NCBI GenBank assembly: GCA_947627155.1
Contig: CANQUX010000008.1
Coordinates: 1-64,000, forward strand
Direction of reading: 5' to 3'
From: an uncultured Alphaproteobacteria bacterium
Lineage (GTDB): Bacteria; Pseudomonadota; Alphaproteobacteria; CAAHEQ01; UBA3637
DNA: 64,000 nucleotides
Below, piece by piece: positions 8,072 through 17,652 of this stretch; the first letter of the stretch is position 1, and every line of letters starts with the position of its first letter. The notes beneath the pieces are model-generated. The model saw only the letters and a program-made list of their open reading frames with translations, did no database searches and was not told where the DNA came from. Both the position numbers and the translations under genes were made by a program.

Positions 8072-11000
8072 TTATTTCTTCTTTTTCTTTCTTTCCCATA
8101 ATTTCTCGGATTTATTTCCTTTCCACACCCGTTCCAACGTAATTTGGAAAACAACATATAAGGCAGGAATGAAGAAAATACCCACAAAGGAGGAAACAAA
8201 CAAGCCGCCGAAAATGGAAGAACCGATGGCCTGTCGCGCCATGGCACCGGCACCCGAAGCAATAACCAACGGCAAGAATCCGAGCAACGCCGCAATGGCC
8301 GTCATCATAATGGCGCGGAAACGCATATGCGCCCCGTTAACCGCTGCCGTTTTAACCGGAACGCCGCGTTCATGCTCATCTTTGGCAAATTCAACCAACA
8401 AAATGGCATTTTTTGCCGCCAAAGCAATTAACACGATAATGCCGGCTTGGGCATATAAGTCGTTGGTAATGCCGCGAATCCACAAGAAACCCATGGCACC
8501 GAACAATCCCACGATAATGGAAATCATCACGGATACCGGCAACACCCAGCTTTCATATAATGCCACCAAAAACAGATAAGCAAACAAGAAAGCCAACGCG
8601 AAAATCAATCCGGTTTGATCTCCGGCCGATTGTTCCTGTAAACTCATACCCGTCCATTGGAATTGATAACCGGTCGGCAAAACACGAGCGGAAATTTCCG
8701 TTAAAGCCTGCATGGCGGAACCCGAACTTAATCCTTCGGCCGGCGATGCCGTTATTTTTAACGAACGATAGTTGTTATACCGCTGAATGGATTGAGCGCC
8801 GATGGTGCGTTTGACCGTGATTAACGAGCGCAACGGCACCATTTCGCCTTTGTTGTTGCGAATGTTGATTTTATAAATATCATCAAGTGTGCGCCGTTCC
8901 ATGGTATCACCCTGCACATTGACCTGCCATGTTCGCCCGTATAAGTTAAAGTCGTTAATATATGTACCGCCCAGCATGGTTTGCATGGTATTAAAAATTT
9001 CGGAAAGCTGCACACCCAAAGCATAGGCTTTTTGCCGATCAATCATCACTTCCACGCGCGGTGAATCCACCGTATAGAATGTCATGACCCGTTGCAAACG
9101 CGGATCTTTATTGCCTTCCTGAATCAATTGTTGCGCCACCGCCATTAATTCCTCCGGCGACGCCCCTTGCGTGCTTTGCAAAATATATTCCACGTCAGAT
9201 GTCATACTTAAACCCATAATGGCCGGCATATTAAACGGAAACGCCCGCGCTTCTTTAATATCCATGGTTAAGGCATATAATTTTGCGATAACACCGTTCA
9301 CGTCTTGCCCTTTGCCCTGCCGCTCCGCATAAGGCTTTAAACGAATGACAAAAAAGCCGTTTGAAGAAAGTTGCGTACCGCTCATAATACCGTAACCGGT
9401 AATGGCCATATAAGAATCGATTTCGGGAATCATTTTAAACCGCTCGGCAACTTTTTTCATAACTTGTTCCGTGCGATTCCAAGACGCGCCCGACGGTAAT
9501 TGAATTTCCATCATAAAGGCACCCTGATCCTCCGCCGGTAAAAATCCGGACGGTGTTAATTTTAAGAACGTGTAAGCACCGCCGGCAAACAAAAACATGG
9601 CTAACACGGCAAAAACGGCATACGGAATGGTTTTTTGAACAATTGACGAATATTTGTTTCTGAACCAATCAACCACATTCATGCATTTTTGCACAAAGCG
9701 AAACGGTTTATCGCCGGCACGCATGATCACGGCGGCAACGGCCGGACTTAACGTTAAAGAGTTAATACCGGAAATAACCATGGCCGAGGCAATGGCAATG
9801 GCAAACTGCTGATACAACAAGCCGGAAATGCCGGGCGTGAAAGCAACCGGCACGAACACCGCCAACAACACCAATGTAATGGCAATAATCGGGGCGGTAA
9901 TTCGTCCCATTGATTTTGAAACCGCTTCCTGCGGCGCCAATTTGGGATTTTCATGCATCACGGTTTCCACGTCTTCCACCACCACAATGGCATCATCAAC
10001 CACAATACCGATAGCCAACACGAGAGCCAACAATGAAATGGTATTTGCCGTCACGCCGAAAATGCTCATACCGATAAACGCACCGATGAGCGAAACGGGA
10101 ATAGCCAGTGTCGGAATAATGGTTGCGCGGAAAGTGCCCAAAAACAAATAAGTGACCAACACAATCAATAAAAAGGCTTCATAAATGGTTTGAAAAATTT
10201 CCGCCATGGAATCCTGCACGAACGACGCATTGTCGAACAAGGTATGAAATTGAATGTCTTTCGGCATTTTGGCCTGTAATTCGACAATTTTTTTGTTAAT
10301 GGCCGTTGCCACGTCAACCGCATTGGAGCCCGGGGCTTGGAAAATGGCAAAACCGGTTGCCGGCCGCCCGTTATAGATGGTGCGAAGTGATTGAGATTTG
10401 GATCCCAATTCAATTCGGGCAATATCTTTCAAGAACAAATAAGAACCGTCAGCGTTGGCACGAATCACAATTTCGCCGAATTCTTCCGGCGTGGATAAAC
10501 GCCCTTGTGTTGTGAGCGAAAATTGAAATTGCTGATCTTCGGTAGAGGGCATAACACCGATTCGGCCGATGGAACCTTGTAAATTCTGCCCTTGAATGGC
10601 TTGCAACACATCATTTGTGGACAGTTTTAAACTTTTGAGCTTATCGTTATTGAGCCAAACGCGCATGGAATAATCCAGCGTGGAGAACACTTGAATATCA
10701 CCCACGCCCGGCGTTCGGGCAATTTCATCTTTAATATTAATGAGCACATAGTTTGTTAAAAACGTATCATCATATTCGGGATTGGTGGAAGAAACCACAA
10801 ACACCTGCAACATAGATGCCATTTTGGATTGAACAATCACACCTTGTTTAATCACTTCCGCCGGCAACAGATTTTCAACCTGTTTTAAGCGGTTTTGCAC
10901 ATTCACGGAAGCAATGTTCGGATCGGTTCCGATGTTAAAAGTGACCGTTAAGCTGTATGATCCGTCATCATTACTGGTGGAATTCATATAAAGCATATCT

Positions 11001-11221
11001 TCCACGCCATTGACCGCCGATTCGATTTGTTGCGCGACCGATGATTCCACCACATCGGCACTGGCGCCCGGATACGTTGCCGTAACGGCAACCGACGGCG
11101 GCACAATGTTCGGATATTGTTCAATCGGCATGGCGCTGATACATAATAAGCCTGCCAACACAATTACAACGGAAATAACGGAAGCCAATCGCGGGCGTTT
11201 AATAAAAACATCGGATATCAT
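8072..11221 (-). CDS. RND multidrug efflux pump, AcrB/MexB-type (HAE1)
   Basis: 1049 residues, full length for an AcrB-type proton-driven drug exporter. The start [18 protein letters not shown] is the typical first cytoplasmic helix and TM1. The proton relay is intact: the paired aspartates in [15 protein letters not shown] (TM4) and the lysine in [20 protein letters not shown] (TM10). The periplasmic porter and docking regions are of normal length, with conserved [19 protein letters not shown] and the GFFVIRLKP region. The C-terminal tail is basic (ERKKKKK). The adaptor gene lies 14 bases upstream, so both are cotranscribed; no TolC-like gene is present in the window, so an outer-membrane channel must be encoded elsewhere. 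Substrates cannot be predicted. Confidence 0.97.
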   Translation of the reverse strand: MISDVFIKRPRLASVISVVIVLAGLLCISAMPIEQYPNIVPPSVAVTATYPGASADVVESSVAQQIESAVNGVEDMLYMNSTSNDDGSYSLTVTFNIGTDPNIASVNVQNRLKQVENLLPAEVIKQGVIVQSKMASMLQVFVVSSTNPEYDDTFLTNYVLINIKDEIARTPGVGDIQVFSTLDYSMRVWLNNDKLKSLKLSTNDVLQAIQGQNLQGSIGRIGVMPSTEDQQFQFSLTTQGRLSTPEEFGEIVIRANADGSYLFLKDIARIELGSKSQSLRTIYNGRPATGFAIFQAPGSNAVDVATAINKKIVELQAKMPKDIQFHTLFDNASFVQDSMAEIFQTIYEAFLLIVLVTYLFLGTFRATIIPTLAIPVSLIGAFIGMSIFGVTANTISLLALVLAIGIVVDDAIVVVEDVETVMHENPKLAPQEAVSKSMGRITAPIIAITLVLLAVFVPVAFTPGISGLLYQQFAIAIASAMVISGINSLTLSPAVAAVIMRAGDKPFRFVQKCMNVVDWFRNKYSSIVQKTIPYAVFAVLAMFLFAGGAYTFLKLTPSGFLPAEDQGAFMMEIQLPSGASWNRTEQVMKKVAERFKMIPEIDSYMAITGYGIMSGTQLSSNGFFVIRLKPYAERQGKGQDVNGVIAKLYALTMDIKEARAFPFNMPAIMGLSMTSDVEYILQSTQGASPEELMAVAQQLIQEGNKDPRLQRVMTFYTVDSPRVEVMIDRQKAYALGVQLSEIFNTMQTMLGGTYINDFNLYGRTWQVNVQGDTMERRTLDDIYKINIRNNKGEMVPLRSLITVKRTIGAQSIQRYNNYRSLKITASPAEGLSSGSAMQALTEISARVLPTGYQFQWTGMSLQEQSAGDQTGLIFALAFLFAYLFLVALYESWVLPVSVMISIIVGLFGAMGFLWIRGITNDLYAQAGIIVLIALAAKNAILLVEFAKDEHERGVPVKTAAVNGAHMRFRAIMMTAIAALLGFLPLVIASGAGAMARQAIGSSIFGGLFVSSFVGIFFIPALYVVFQITLERVWKGNKSEKLWERKKKKK

Positions 11222-11235
11222 CTGACAATTTCCTT

Positions 11236-12396
11236 TTACTTACTTGTTTGAGATTGAGCCTGATCGGCATTTTCAAAAACGGGTTTCACAATCATTTGCG
11301 GGGCAATTTTTTGGAAACCCTCCGTTACAATCACATCACCGGCATTCACTCCGGAATTGATAATCACTTTAAAGTTATCCAGCTCATCGCCGCGAGTCAC
11401 ATCGCGCCGACTGACACGCCCTTCGGCATCCAACACATAAACATATGTTCCCGTCATATCCTGCTGAACGGCTTTTTGCGGAACAACGATTTCCGGCTTG
11501 GCACTTAAACTTTTAATATTCACGCGACCGTATTGTCCGGAAATCAATTCACCCGTTTCATTGGGGAAAGAAGCTTTAATTTTAAGCGTATTCATAGCTT
11601 CATCAAGTGTGACGTCCACAAAATCAATCGTGCCGGTTTTTTCATATGTCGATCCGTCCGATTTAATGAATGTGACGGTAACTTTGCCGTCTTTTTTAAA
11701 GTTTTTCTGTAAATTTAACAACTGATTTTCACTTACGGAAAATACGGCATCAATCGGGTTAATGCGCACCACTTTTGCCAACACGTTCGAGCCCGGGCCG
11801 ATGAGTTCGCCGACCGAATAGGTGGATTCACCGATTCTTCCGTCCATAGGTGCCACAATGGTGGTATATTCCAAATCTTTTTTCGCCACGTCCAGCTGCG
11901 CTTTTGCCTGCGCCAAAACAGCTTCGGCACTGCGATAATTGGCTTCGAATTCATCTAATTTCGATTCGGAAACATCTTTGGTTTTATAAAGTTTTTGCGT
12001 TCTTTCAAATTGCGCTTTCATATTTTTAACCTGTGCTTCGGCTTTGGCAACGTTGGCTTCCGCTTCCCGAACGGCCGCTTCAAAATTCACGGGTTCAATA
12101 ATATATAACGGTTGATTTTCTTTGACCAAATCGCCTTCATTGAATAACCGTTTTTGCAAAAAGCCTTGAACGCGCGCTCTTAACCCGACGGCATCTTTGG
12201 ATTCGATTTTTGACACGAAACTGACCTCCGGAAACACTTTTTCCGGTTCGATTTTCATAGCCGATACGCTTGTTTGCGGCATTGACAGGGTTGCCGGCGT
12301 TTGTAAACGGGTATAACCGTACCAACCGATCAGTCCCAATGCGACCACACCGACACCGATAAATAAAAATTTTGATTTAAAAATTGTTTTTTCCAT
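11236..12396 (-). CDS. RND efflux periplasmic adaptor (membrane fusion protein)
   Basis: 386 residues, AcrA/MexA-like. The N-terminus has one hydrophobic segment ([19 protein letters not shown]) with no lipobox cysteine, so it is likely anchored by a signal-anchor rather than by lipid. The order is lipoyl half-motif ([20 protein letters not shown]), a coiled-coil hairpin ([20 protein letters not shown] to about residue 170), the second lipoyl half ([20 protein letters not shown]), then beta-barrel and membrane-proximal domains. It would bridge the pump to an outer-membrane channel. It is first in the operon, with a GAGGAGAAA ribosome site before ATG 12396. No local regulator (TetR or MarR type) is adjacent. 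Confidence 0.95.
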   Translation of the reverse strand: MEKTIFKSKFLFIGVGVVALGLIGWYGYTRLQTPATLSMPQTSVSAMKIEPEKVFPEVSFVSKIESKDAVGLRARVQGFLQKRLFNEGDLVKENQPLYIIEPVNFEAAVREAEANVAKAEAQVKNMKAQFERTQKLYKTKDVSESKLDEFEANYRSAEAVLAQAKAQLDVAKKDLEYTTIVAPMDGRIGESTYSVGELIGPGSNVLAKVVRINPIDAVFSVSENQLLNLQKNFKKDGKVTVTFIKSDGSTYEKTGTIDFVDVTLDEAMNTLKIKASFPNETGELISGQYGRVNIKSLSAKPEIVVPQKAVQQDMTGTYVYVLDAEGRVSRRDVTRGDELDNFKVIINSGVNAGDVIVTEGFQKIAPQMIVKPVFENADQAQSQTSK

Positions 12397-12500
12397 AAAT
12401 TTCTCCTCGCAAAAAAAATATTTTAAAATTTATGTAGCATTTTTTTTAAAAAAAGTCTATAATTTTTTTAACAAAAGTCATAAAAAATAATGAGGAAATA

Positions 12501-13547
12501 ATGAAATTAAAACAATCGCCTGTTTCAAAAGCCAATGCTTTATCCGTCACGCGCGGTTCGGCTCTGTCCCGAAAAACAAAATCATCAACGCTGTCGCCCA
12601 CCATAGCAGAACAAAATGCCGTTAATGATTTTATCCGACAAAATGAGCAGGGGGAAACGCGGGTTTTTGTGGCAGGCGGTTCGCGTTCGGGAAACGATTC
12701 TGTTTATGAAACGGCCGCTTATGAGCTGGGTAAAGCCATCGGCCAAAAGAATTTTCATTTAAATTTCGGATTATCCTCCGGCGGTATTATGGGCGCGGTT
12801 GCCAAAGGCGTTCTGCAATCGTGGAGCACGTTAAAAAATCGCACCGAAACACCCATTCATGCCATTACCACCAAAGAATATTTGGCGTTGTATGAAAATG
12901 ATGCCGTGATTGATAACGTGTCGGAAATTATTGTGGCACATACGTTGGAAGAGCGCAAACAACAACTTTTGAAAGCCGATTTTGTTATTTTTGCACCGGG
13001 CGGAGTCGGCACACTGGATGAATTGGTTTATGATTGCGTTGCCATGCAAGACGGTTTTTTGGATTTTAAGCCTTTTGTACTTTATAACGTGAACGGCTTT
13101 TTTTATCATTTGTTGGAATATTTAAAAGAAATTCAACAAAAAGGCTTTTCCGATGCCGTTCCGTTTATTGTGGTTGATGACAGCTTTGAAGCGTCTGTCG
13201 CTTTTGATATGTTGGGTGATTATTACGCCAAAAAAATGAAAGAGCAAACGGAAAGTGCCGATAAAATTATTGAGAATTTAATTTATTTGTTACCCTATGT
13301 GATTCATCAACGGCAACTGCACCCCGACAGCACCACGGCGGACATTTTAAATCGGTTGTCCGATACGTATTTAAACGGATTATCGTATGAAAAAAATCAA
13401 CTGCGAACCGATATCGAAACGGCCTATTTAAATAAAGAAATCGAACGAATGTACGAACGTTTGGCCAAAGCCGGCCGCGATACCGCCTCGGTCAGTGATA
13501 AATTAAACGAGCTGAAAAAGCGGTATAATAAAGAAAAGTTTATTTAA
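12501..13547 (+). CDS. LOG-family (TIGR00730-like) nucleotide phosphoribohydrolase
   Basis: 348 residues. Residues about 50-240 are a Rossmann-like LOG domain: FVAGGSRSGNDSVYETAAYE, then the nucleotide-binding LSSGGIMGAVAKG, and the signature PGGVGTLDELVYD, matching PGGxGTxxE. Characterised members release free base from nucleoside monophosphates (cytokinin riboside monophosphate is the plant-linked example). The usual family length is about 190-220, so this one has extra parts: about 45 residues of basic Ser/Thr-rich N-terminus and about 100 helical residues at the C-terminus (YLNKEIERMYERLAKA). Ribosome site GAGGA precedes ATG 12501. The substrate is not predictable. It converges on ctrA with no clear terminator between. 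Confidence 0.85.
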   Translation: MKLKQSPVSKANALSVTRGSALSRKTKSSTLSPTIAEQNAVNDFIRQNEQGETRVFVAGGSRSGNDSVYETAAYELGKAIGQKNFHLNFGLSSGGIMGAVAKGVLQSWSTLKNRTETPIHAITTKEYLALYENDAVIDNVSEIIVAHTLEERKQQLLKADFVIFAPGGVGTLDELVYDCVAMQDGFLDFKPFVLYNVNGFFYHLLEYLKEIQQKGFSDAVPFIVVDDSFEASVAFDMLGDYYAKKMKEQTESADKIIENLIYLLPYVIHQRQLHPDSTTADILNRLSDTYLNGLSYEKNQLRTDIETAYLNKEIERMYERLAKAGRDTASVSDKLNELKKRYNKEKFI

Positions 13548-13638
13548 ACGCCGTTTTTTTAACATTAAAAAACCTCGGCTCAAAATTTTTAACAAGCCCC
13601 TTTAAAAACATAAACTTTTATGCGTTAAAGAAGAAGAT

Positions 13639-14337
13639 TTATTTTTCGGTTTTTGCCGTTACCGGTAAATCTTTTAAAATATAACCGCGCCCCCAAACGG
13701 TTTGAATATATTCTTCGGCAGGCGCCAATTTTTCAATTTTTCGCCGAATTTTGCACAAAAACACATCAATGATTTTCATTTCCGGTTCGTCCATACCGCC
13801 ATATAAATGATTTAAAAACTGCTCTTTGTTAATGGTTGTTCCTTTGCGCAACGCCAACAACTCAAACAAAGCATATTCTTTGCCGGTTAAGTTTAAAACT
13901 TTACCGTTAATGGTGACAATTTTGGAATTCAGGTTAATTTCCATACCGCCGGTGCGAACAACGGCATCGGCATGCCCTTTGGCACGACGCACAATGGCAT
14001 TGACACGCGCCACAAGTTCCGTTCTGTCAAACGGCTTTGTTAAATAATCATCGGCACCGCAACCGAAGCCCTTCACTTTTTTATCGGGTGCCGTTAAGCC
14101 GGATAAAATGAGCACCGGCGTATCGATATGTGCGTTTCGCAATCTTCTTAAAACTTCATATCCTTCCATATCCGGCAATAACAAATCAAGAATAATAATA
14201 TCGTATTCATAAAGTTTGGCAACTTGCAAACCGTCTTCTCCCAAATAAGACGTGTCAACGACCATATTTTCTTTTTTCAAAATCAGAGAAATGTTTTGAC
14301 TGACGGTTTTATCGTCCTCAATTAACAATACACGCAT
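13639..14337 (-). CDS. ctrA: cell cycle response regulator CtrA
   Basis: 232 residues. The receiver domain (1-120) has the acidic pair in LLIEDD, the phosphoacceptor Asp51 in [19 protein letters not shown], and the conserved Thr/Ser and Lys (ILSG, LTKPF). The OmpR-type winged helix follows with [19 protein letters not shown] and the CtrA hallmark [19 protein letters not shown], close to identical with Caulobacter CtrA. It acts as master regulator of division, motility and replication in many Alphaproteobacteria, fed by the CckA-ChpT relay; a ChpT candidate lies at 60181-60723. An AGGAGGC site precedes ATG 14337. A perfect CtrA box lies 32 bases upstream, implying autoregulation. Confidence 0.96.
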   Translation of the reverse strand: MRVLLIEDDKTVSQNISLILKKENMVVDTSYLGEDGLQVAKLYEYDIIILDLLLPDMEGYEVLRRLRNAHIDTPVLILSGLTAPDKKVKGFGCGADDYLTKPFDRTELVARVNAIVRRAKGHADAVVRTGGMEINLNSKIVTINGKVLNLTGKEYALFELLALRKGTTINKEQFLNHLYGGMDEPEMKIIDVFLCKIRRKIEKLAPAEEYIQTVWGRGYILKDLPVTAKTEK

Positions 14338-14368
14338 GGGACTGCCTCCTTAAAAAATGGTTTGATAA

Positions 14369-14383
14369 TTAACTTTATGTTAA
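14369..14383. promoter_or_regulatory. CtrA box TTAA-N7-TTAA
   Basis: TTAACTTTATGTTAA is an exact match to the CtrA consensus TTAA-N7-TTAA. It sits 32 bases upstream of the ctrA start and about 150 bases upstream of the divergent histidine kinase, so it could serve either or both. No other perfect match was found in the intergenic regions I checked by eye. Confidence 0.75.
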
Positions 14384-14475
14384 TTTTTATTTTTTTGCAA
14401 GCATAACTTTTCATAAAACGAAAAAAAATGACATTTTTTTGCAAAATGGTCGATTTAAGGGCGTTTATATGCGAG

Positions 14476-14500
14476 AGTCTGCCTCGTTTTCAGACTTTTT
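14476..14500 (+). terminator. terminator-like hairpin in the kinase leader
   Basis: AGTCTG (14476-14481) pairs with CAGACT (14491-14496), followed by TTTTT, 33 bases upstream of the kinase start. Either a weak attenuator in the kinase 5' leader or the end of a short upstream RNA. The left arm overlaps a GAGTC (GANTC, CcrM-type methylation site) at 14475-14479. Confidence 0.4.
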
Positions 14501-14532
14501 AACAACTATTTTGAAAAAAAAGGCTTAAAAAA

Positions 14533-16305
14533 ATGAAAAAAAAGAAAAAACGACTCGGATTCCACCGCTTTTGGCGACAAATGCCTTGTTGCCGAGCATT
14601 CAATCAAATGAATGTCGGCGTTGTTTTCACGTTAAACGGTGTCATTGAGTTTGTGAATCAACAAATGTGTCTGTATTTAAAAAAATCAACGGGACAACTT
14701 TACGGAAAAAGCTGGAAATCTGTTTTTCGCGGAAATCAACCGTTGATTCGGTCGCTTTTACGAGCGGAAGAAGCTTTAAAAGAATCGGATTGCTGTTGCT
14801 ATTTCACGCAAAAATCCGTTTTTCCGCTCTGTGCCAACAGACGCGTGTTTCGTATGATGATTTATTGGATTCATCCGCAAAATAAAAAAGCGGGGATTTG
14901 TTGGGTGTTTCAGGATATAACCGATTTTATTTCTCAAAAACAGTTAAGCTGTTACGAAAAAACATCAATACGGGTTTTTGAATTGTTACGCAAATCGGAC
15001 GGCCTTTTTGACGAACAACAAATTTTTTATCATTTAACAAAAGAAATAATGACACAATATTCTTTTCAGGCCGCTTGTTTTTTCTCTTTTGAAAACAAAT
15101 GTCCTCAAATTTCTTTTTCATTCGGCGAAACAGCAGCAAAAGGATATCAGGCGTATTTATCAAAACAAGATTATTTTTCTCAATCAATTGTTTATAAGGC
15201 GATGAAAAATCGACGCGTTATTTGTTGCCGCGACACAGCCACCAACAAATTTTATCAAAAATGCCTTAAAACAACCGATATGAATCAATTTGCGGCGGCT
15301 TGTGCTTTTCCCGTTATGATACGCCGTCATCTTCAAGGTGTTCTTTGCTTTTACGGAAGAAATTCCGATTTTTTTGATTATGTTCTCATTTCTCATTTAA
15401 AACAATTAATTCGGGCGGTTTGTTTATATGTGAATGAAGTGCGTCTGCGCAAAAAACAACAACAATCACTTTCCTCCTTACGACAGCGATTGGAAAATCA
15501 GGTGAAGGCATTGAAAAAAAACAAAACGTTAATGCAAAAACAAATGAGCGAATCCAATAAAATTGCGGCCGATTTAATGGTGGCGCGTCATAAAGCGGTT
15601 TTGGGCGAGCAAACACAAATGCATTTTTTGGCTAATGTCAGTCATGAATTAAGAACACCGCTGAATGCCGTTTTGGGATTTGCACAAATTTTGGCTTCCG
15701 AAACATTCGGGCCGTTGGGGCAACCGATTTATAAAGAATATGCCTCTTTTATTCAAAAAAGCGCTTTTCATTTATTAGGGTTAATTAATGATATTTTAGA
15801 TGTATCCCGAATCGAATCGGGAAAAATTGCTTTAAATGAAACAACGGTGGACTTAAAAAAAAGTTTAAAAGAAGCTTTGGATTTAATTTCACAATACCCG
15901 GAAGCTGGTTATCGCCGTATCAACTTACATTTTCAAGGCACCGTTAAACTGCGTGCCGATGAACGCGCTTTGCGACAAATTTTTCTGAATGTTCTCTCCA
16001 ACGCCGTAAAATTTACCAAAGCCAACGGAAAAATTGATATATTTGTTTCGAAAACATCCACCGAAATTCAGCTTGTTTTTCAAGATAACGGTATTGGCAT
16101 TGCCGCAGATAAAATTCGATTTTTGTTTAAACCGTTTGCTCAAATTGAAAATATTTTTACCCGTTCTCACACCGGATCCGGATTAGGACTTGTATTAATA
16201 AAAAAAATGGTTATACTACATCAAGGAACGGTTCGCTTGGAAAGTGAAGAGGGGCACGGTACAAAGGTTATTATTCGCTTTCCCGCAAGCCGAATAATTA
16301 CTTGA
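14533..16305 (+). CDS. DivJ/PleC-like sensor histidine kinase
   Basis: 590 residues without membrane helices. After a very basic start (KKKKKRLGFHRF) a PAS-like segment spans about 25-135 (VGVVFTLNGVIEFVNQQM), a GAF-like region about 150-300 (CAFPVMIRRHLQGVLCFYG), then a coiled coil 305-360. The kinase core has the phosphoacceptor His371 in VSHELRTPLNAVLGFAQIL, with the following FGPLG and HLLGLINDILDVSRIESGK typical of the PleC/DivJ class, then the N box (NVLSNAVKFT), DNGIGIA and GSGLGLVLIKKM. There is no receiver domain, so it must pass phosphate to a separate protein. Divergent from ctrA, with 195 bases holding a CtrA box between; a role in cell-cycle signalling is inferred from that context. 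Confidence 0.88.
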   Translation: MKKKKKRLGFHRFWRQMPCCRAFNQMNVGVVFTLNGVIEFVNQQMCLYLKKSTGQLYGKSWKSVFRGNQPLIRSLLRAEEALKESDCCCYFTQKSVFPLCANRRVFRMMIYWIHPQNKKAGICWVFQDITDFISQKQLSCYEKTSIRVFELLRKSDGLFDEQQIFYHLTKEIMTQYSFQAACFFSFENKCPQISFSFGETAAKGYQAYLSKQDYFSQSIVYKAMKNRRVICCRDTATNKFYQKCLKTTDMNQFAAACAFPVMIRRHLQGVLCFYGRNSDFFDYVLISHLKQLIRAVCLYVNEVRLRKKQQQSLSSLRQRLENQVKALKKNKTLMQKQMSESNKIAADLMVARHKAVLGEQTQMHFLANVSHELRTPLNAVLGFAQILASETFGPLGQPIYKEYASFIQKSAFHLLGLINDILDVSRIESGKIALNETTVDLKKSLKEALDLISQYPEAGYRRINLHFQGTVKLRADERALRQIFLNVLSNAVKFTKANGKIDIFVSKTSTEIQLVFQDNGIGIAADKIRFLFKPFAQIENIFTRSHTGSGLGLVLIKKMVILHQGTVRLESEEGHGTKVIIRFPASRIIT

Positions 16306-16317
16306 AAGGGTTGAAAA

Positions 16318-17574
16318 ATGAAAAAATTATTGATTTGTTTTTTGGCAGTTATTGTTTGTTTGTCTGTTTGTACGGCTGATGCCGCCAAAGCTTCAAAAAA
16401 AGAAAAACGTTTTAAAACGGCGCCGACAAAACAGGAAATTGTGGAAGAAGAACAAACCCGCAGTAAAAAAATCAGTAAAAAAACAGCATTAGGTTGCGGA
16501 TTGGATCACCCGGTTCGAGTTGCCGGCTTTGTTACAAATGCTCCTTTCGGCTGGGTTACCGTGATTCCGCCCCAAGGAATGAAAGCAGCACAATACATTA
16601 ACGGTGGTTTTTCATATGATTTGTTTGAACAAATTGTTAAGGATGCGGGTTTCAGAATTCAAAATGTCGGTTATACATCTTATCAGGAAGCCATGCGGGA
16701 TTTACGCCACGGACGAATAGACGTTGTTGCCGGCGCTTATTTTGATAACCGTATATTGGGCGCCGGTGTTAATTTAATGTTCCCGAGCTATTTTACCAAC
16801 CCGATTATTCCGCTGTTTTTAAAAGGAAAAGAAAAAGAAGTTCGATCTTGGGATGATTTAAAAGGCCTGAAAGGTATTGTTCGACAGGAAGAAAACATTT
16901 ATTCCCTTGTATTTAATCAGTTGCCGAAAGATATTGAAATAAAACAAGTCAGCGGTTCCAAAAAAGCTTTTACAATGTTATTAAACGGAGAAGCAGATTA
17001 TATTATCACCAGTTTATATGCCGGAGAAGCCGAAGTTCGTCGATACAAATTGGTTGATGATATTTATTTTTCACCCAAAGCGTTAGTTTCAGCGGAATTA
17101 TTTTTTGTTTTTTCCTCTCATAGTGATTGCCCCGTCATTAAGAAAAAATTAGAACCGATTTTAAGAAAATTAAAAGAAAACGAGGAAGCATATCGAAAAA
17201 CATTTATTGAGTATATTGATGAATGGGGCTTACGTTTTAAGGATTCCAAAGGCTTGAAACAAGAATTATATGAAGCGCAAAACACTCCGGCAACTTCCGA
17301 TACGACAGATAACCCGGAAAACACCATTGCTTCCGATTCGCCCGATATTGAATCCGATTCTGCAGATATACAATCGGATTCTTCGGATAAAAAAGAGGGA
17401 CAAGCACCGGATTCGATTAATCAATCCGGCGAATCGGAACAAAAATCATTGCCGAAATCCTCGGATAAAACCGATCAGGCACCCGTTCAAAAACCTGCCG
17501 TTTCTGTTGAAAAAGCCACTGATTCAAAGCCAAATCGCCCATTGACGGCCGCTGAAAGAATTCGCAATTTATAA
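16318..17574 (+). CDS. periplasmic solute-binding protein (SBP family 3)
   Basis: 418 residues. A signal peptide (LLICFLAVIVCLSVCTADA) is followed by a basic linker, then a family-3 periplasmic binding fold about 65-300: VRVAGFVTNAPFGWV, GFSYDLFEQIVKDAGF, LRHGRIDVVAGAYF and WDDLKGLKGIVRQ are the usual conserved blocks for amino-acid type binding proteins. The last 100 residues are acidic, Ser/Asp-rich and repeat-like (variants of SDSPDIESDSAD), probably disordered, an unusual tail for this family. No ABC permease or ATPase is adjacent; it begins 12 bases after the sensor kinase, so it may instead serve as a sensory partner in that operon. That last point is inference. Confidence 0.8.
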   Translation: MKKLLICFLAVIVCLSVCTADAAKASKKEKRFKTAPTKQEIVEEEQTRSKKISKKTALGCGLDHPVRVAGFVTNAPFGWVTVIPPQGMKAAQYINGGFSYDLFEQIVKDAGFRIQNVGYTSYQEAMRDLRHGRIDVVAGAYFDNRILGAGVNLMFPSYFTNPIIPLFLKGKEKEVRSWDDLKGLKGIVRQEENIYSLVFNQLPKDIEIKQVSGSKKAFTMLLNGEADYIITSLYAGEAEVRRYKLVDDIYFSPKALVSAELFFVFSSHSDCPVIKKKLEPILRKLKENEEAYRKTFIEYIDEWGLRFKDSKGLKQELYEAQNTPATSDTTDNPENTIASDSPDIESDSADIQSDSSDKKEGQAPDSINQSGESEQKSLPKSSDKTDQAPVQKPAVSVEKATDSKPNRPLTAAERIRNL

Positions 17575-17602
17575 TTGTTTTAACGATGGTGTTGTTTTTT
17601 CG

Positions 17603-17631
17603 TTGACAAAAGACGGTTTTTGCCGAATACT
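17603..17631 (+). promoter_or_regulatory. candidate promoter of the repeat-protein/Mla operon
   Basis: TTGACA at 17603-17608, 17-base spacer, AATACT at 17626-17631. It is followed by an AAAGGAGAG ribosome site and ATG 17653. Confidence 0.5.
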
Positions 17632-17652
17632 GAAAATGAACAAAGGAGAGCT

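Noticed and set aside
7969-8100. short frame starting ATGATTCATTTTGCTCG upstream of the RND pump end
   Set aside because: It runs straight through the RND terminator stem and into antisense of the pump gene, with only a weak ribosome site; no support beyond the open frame.
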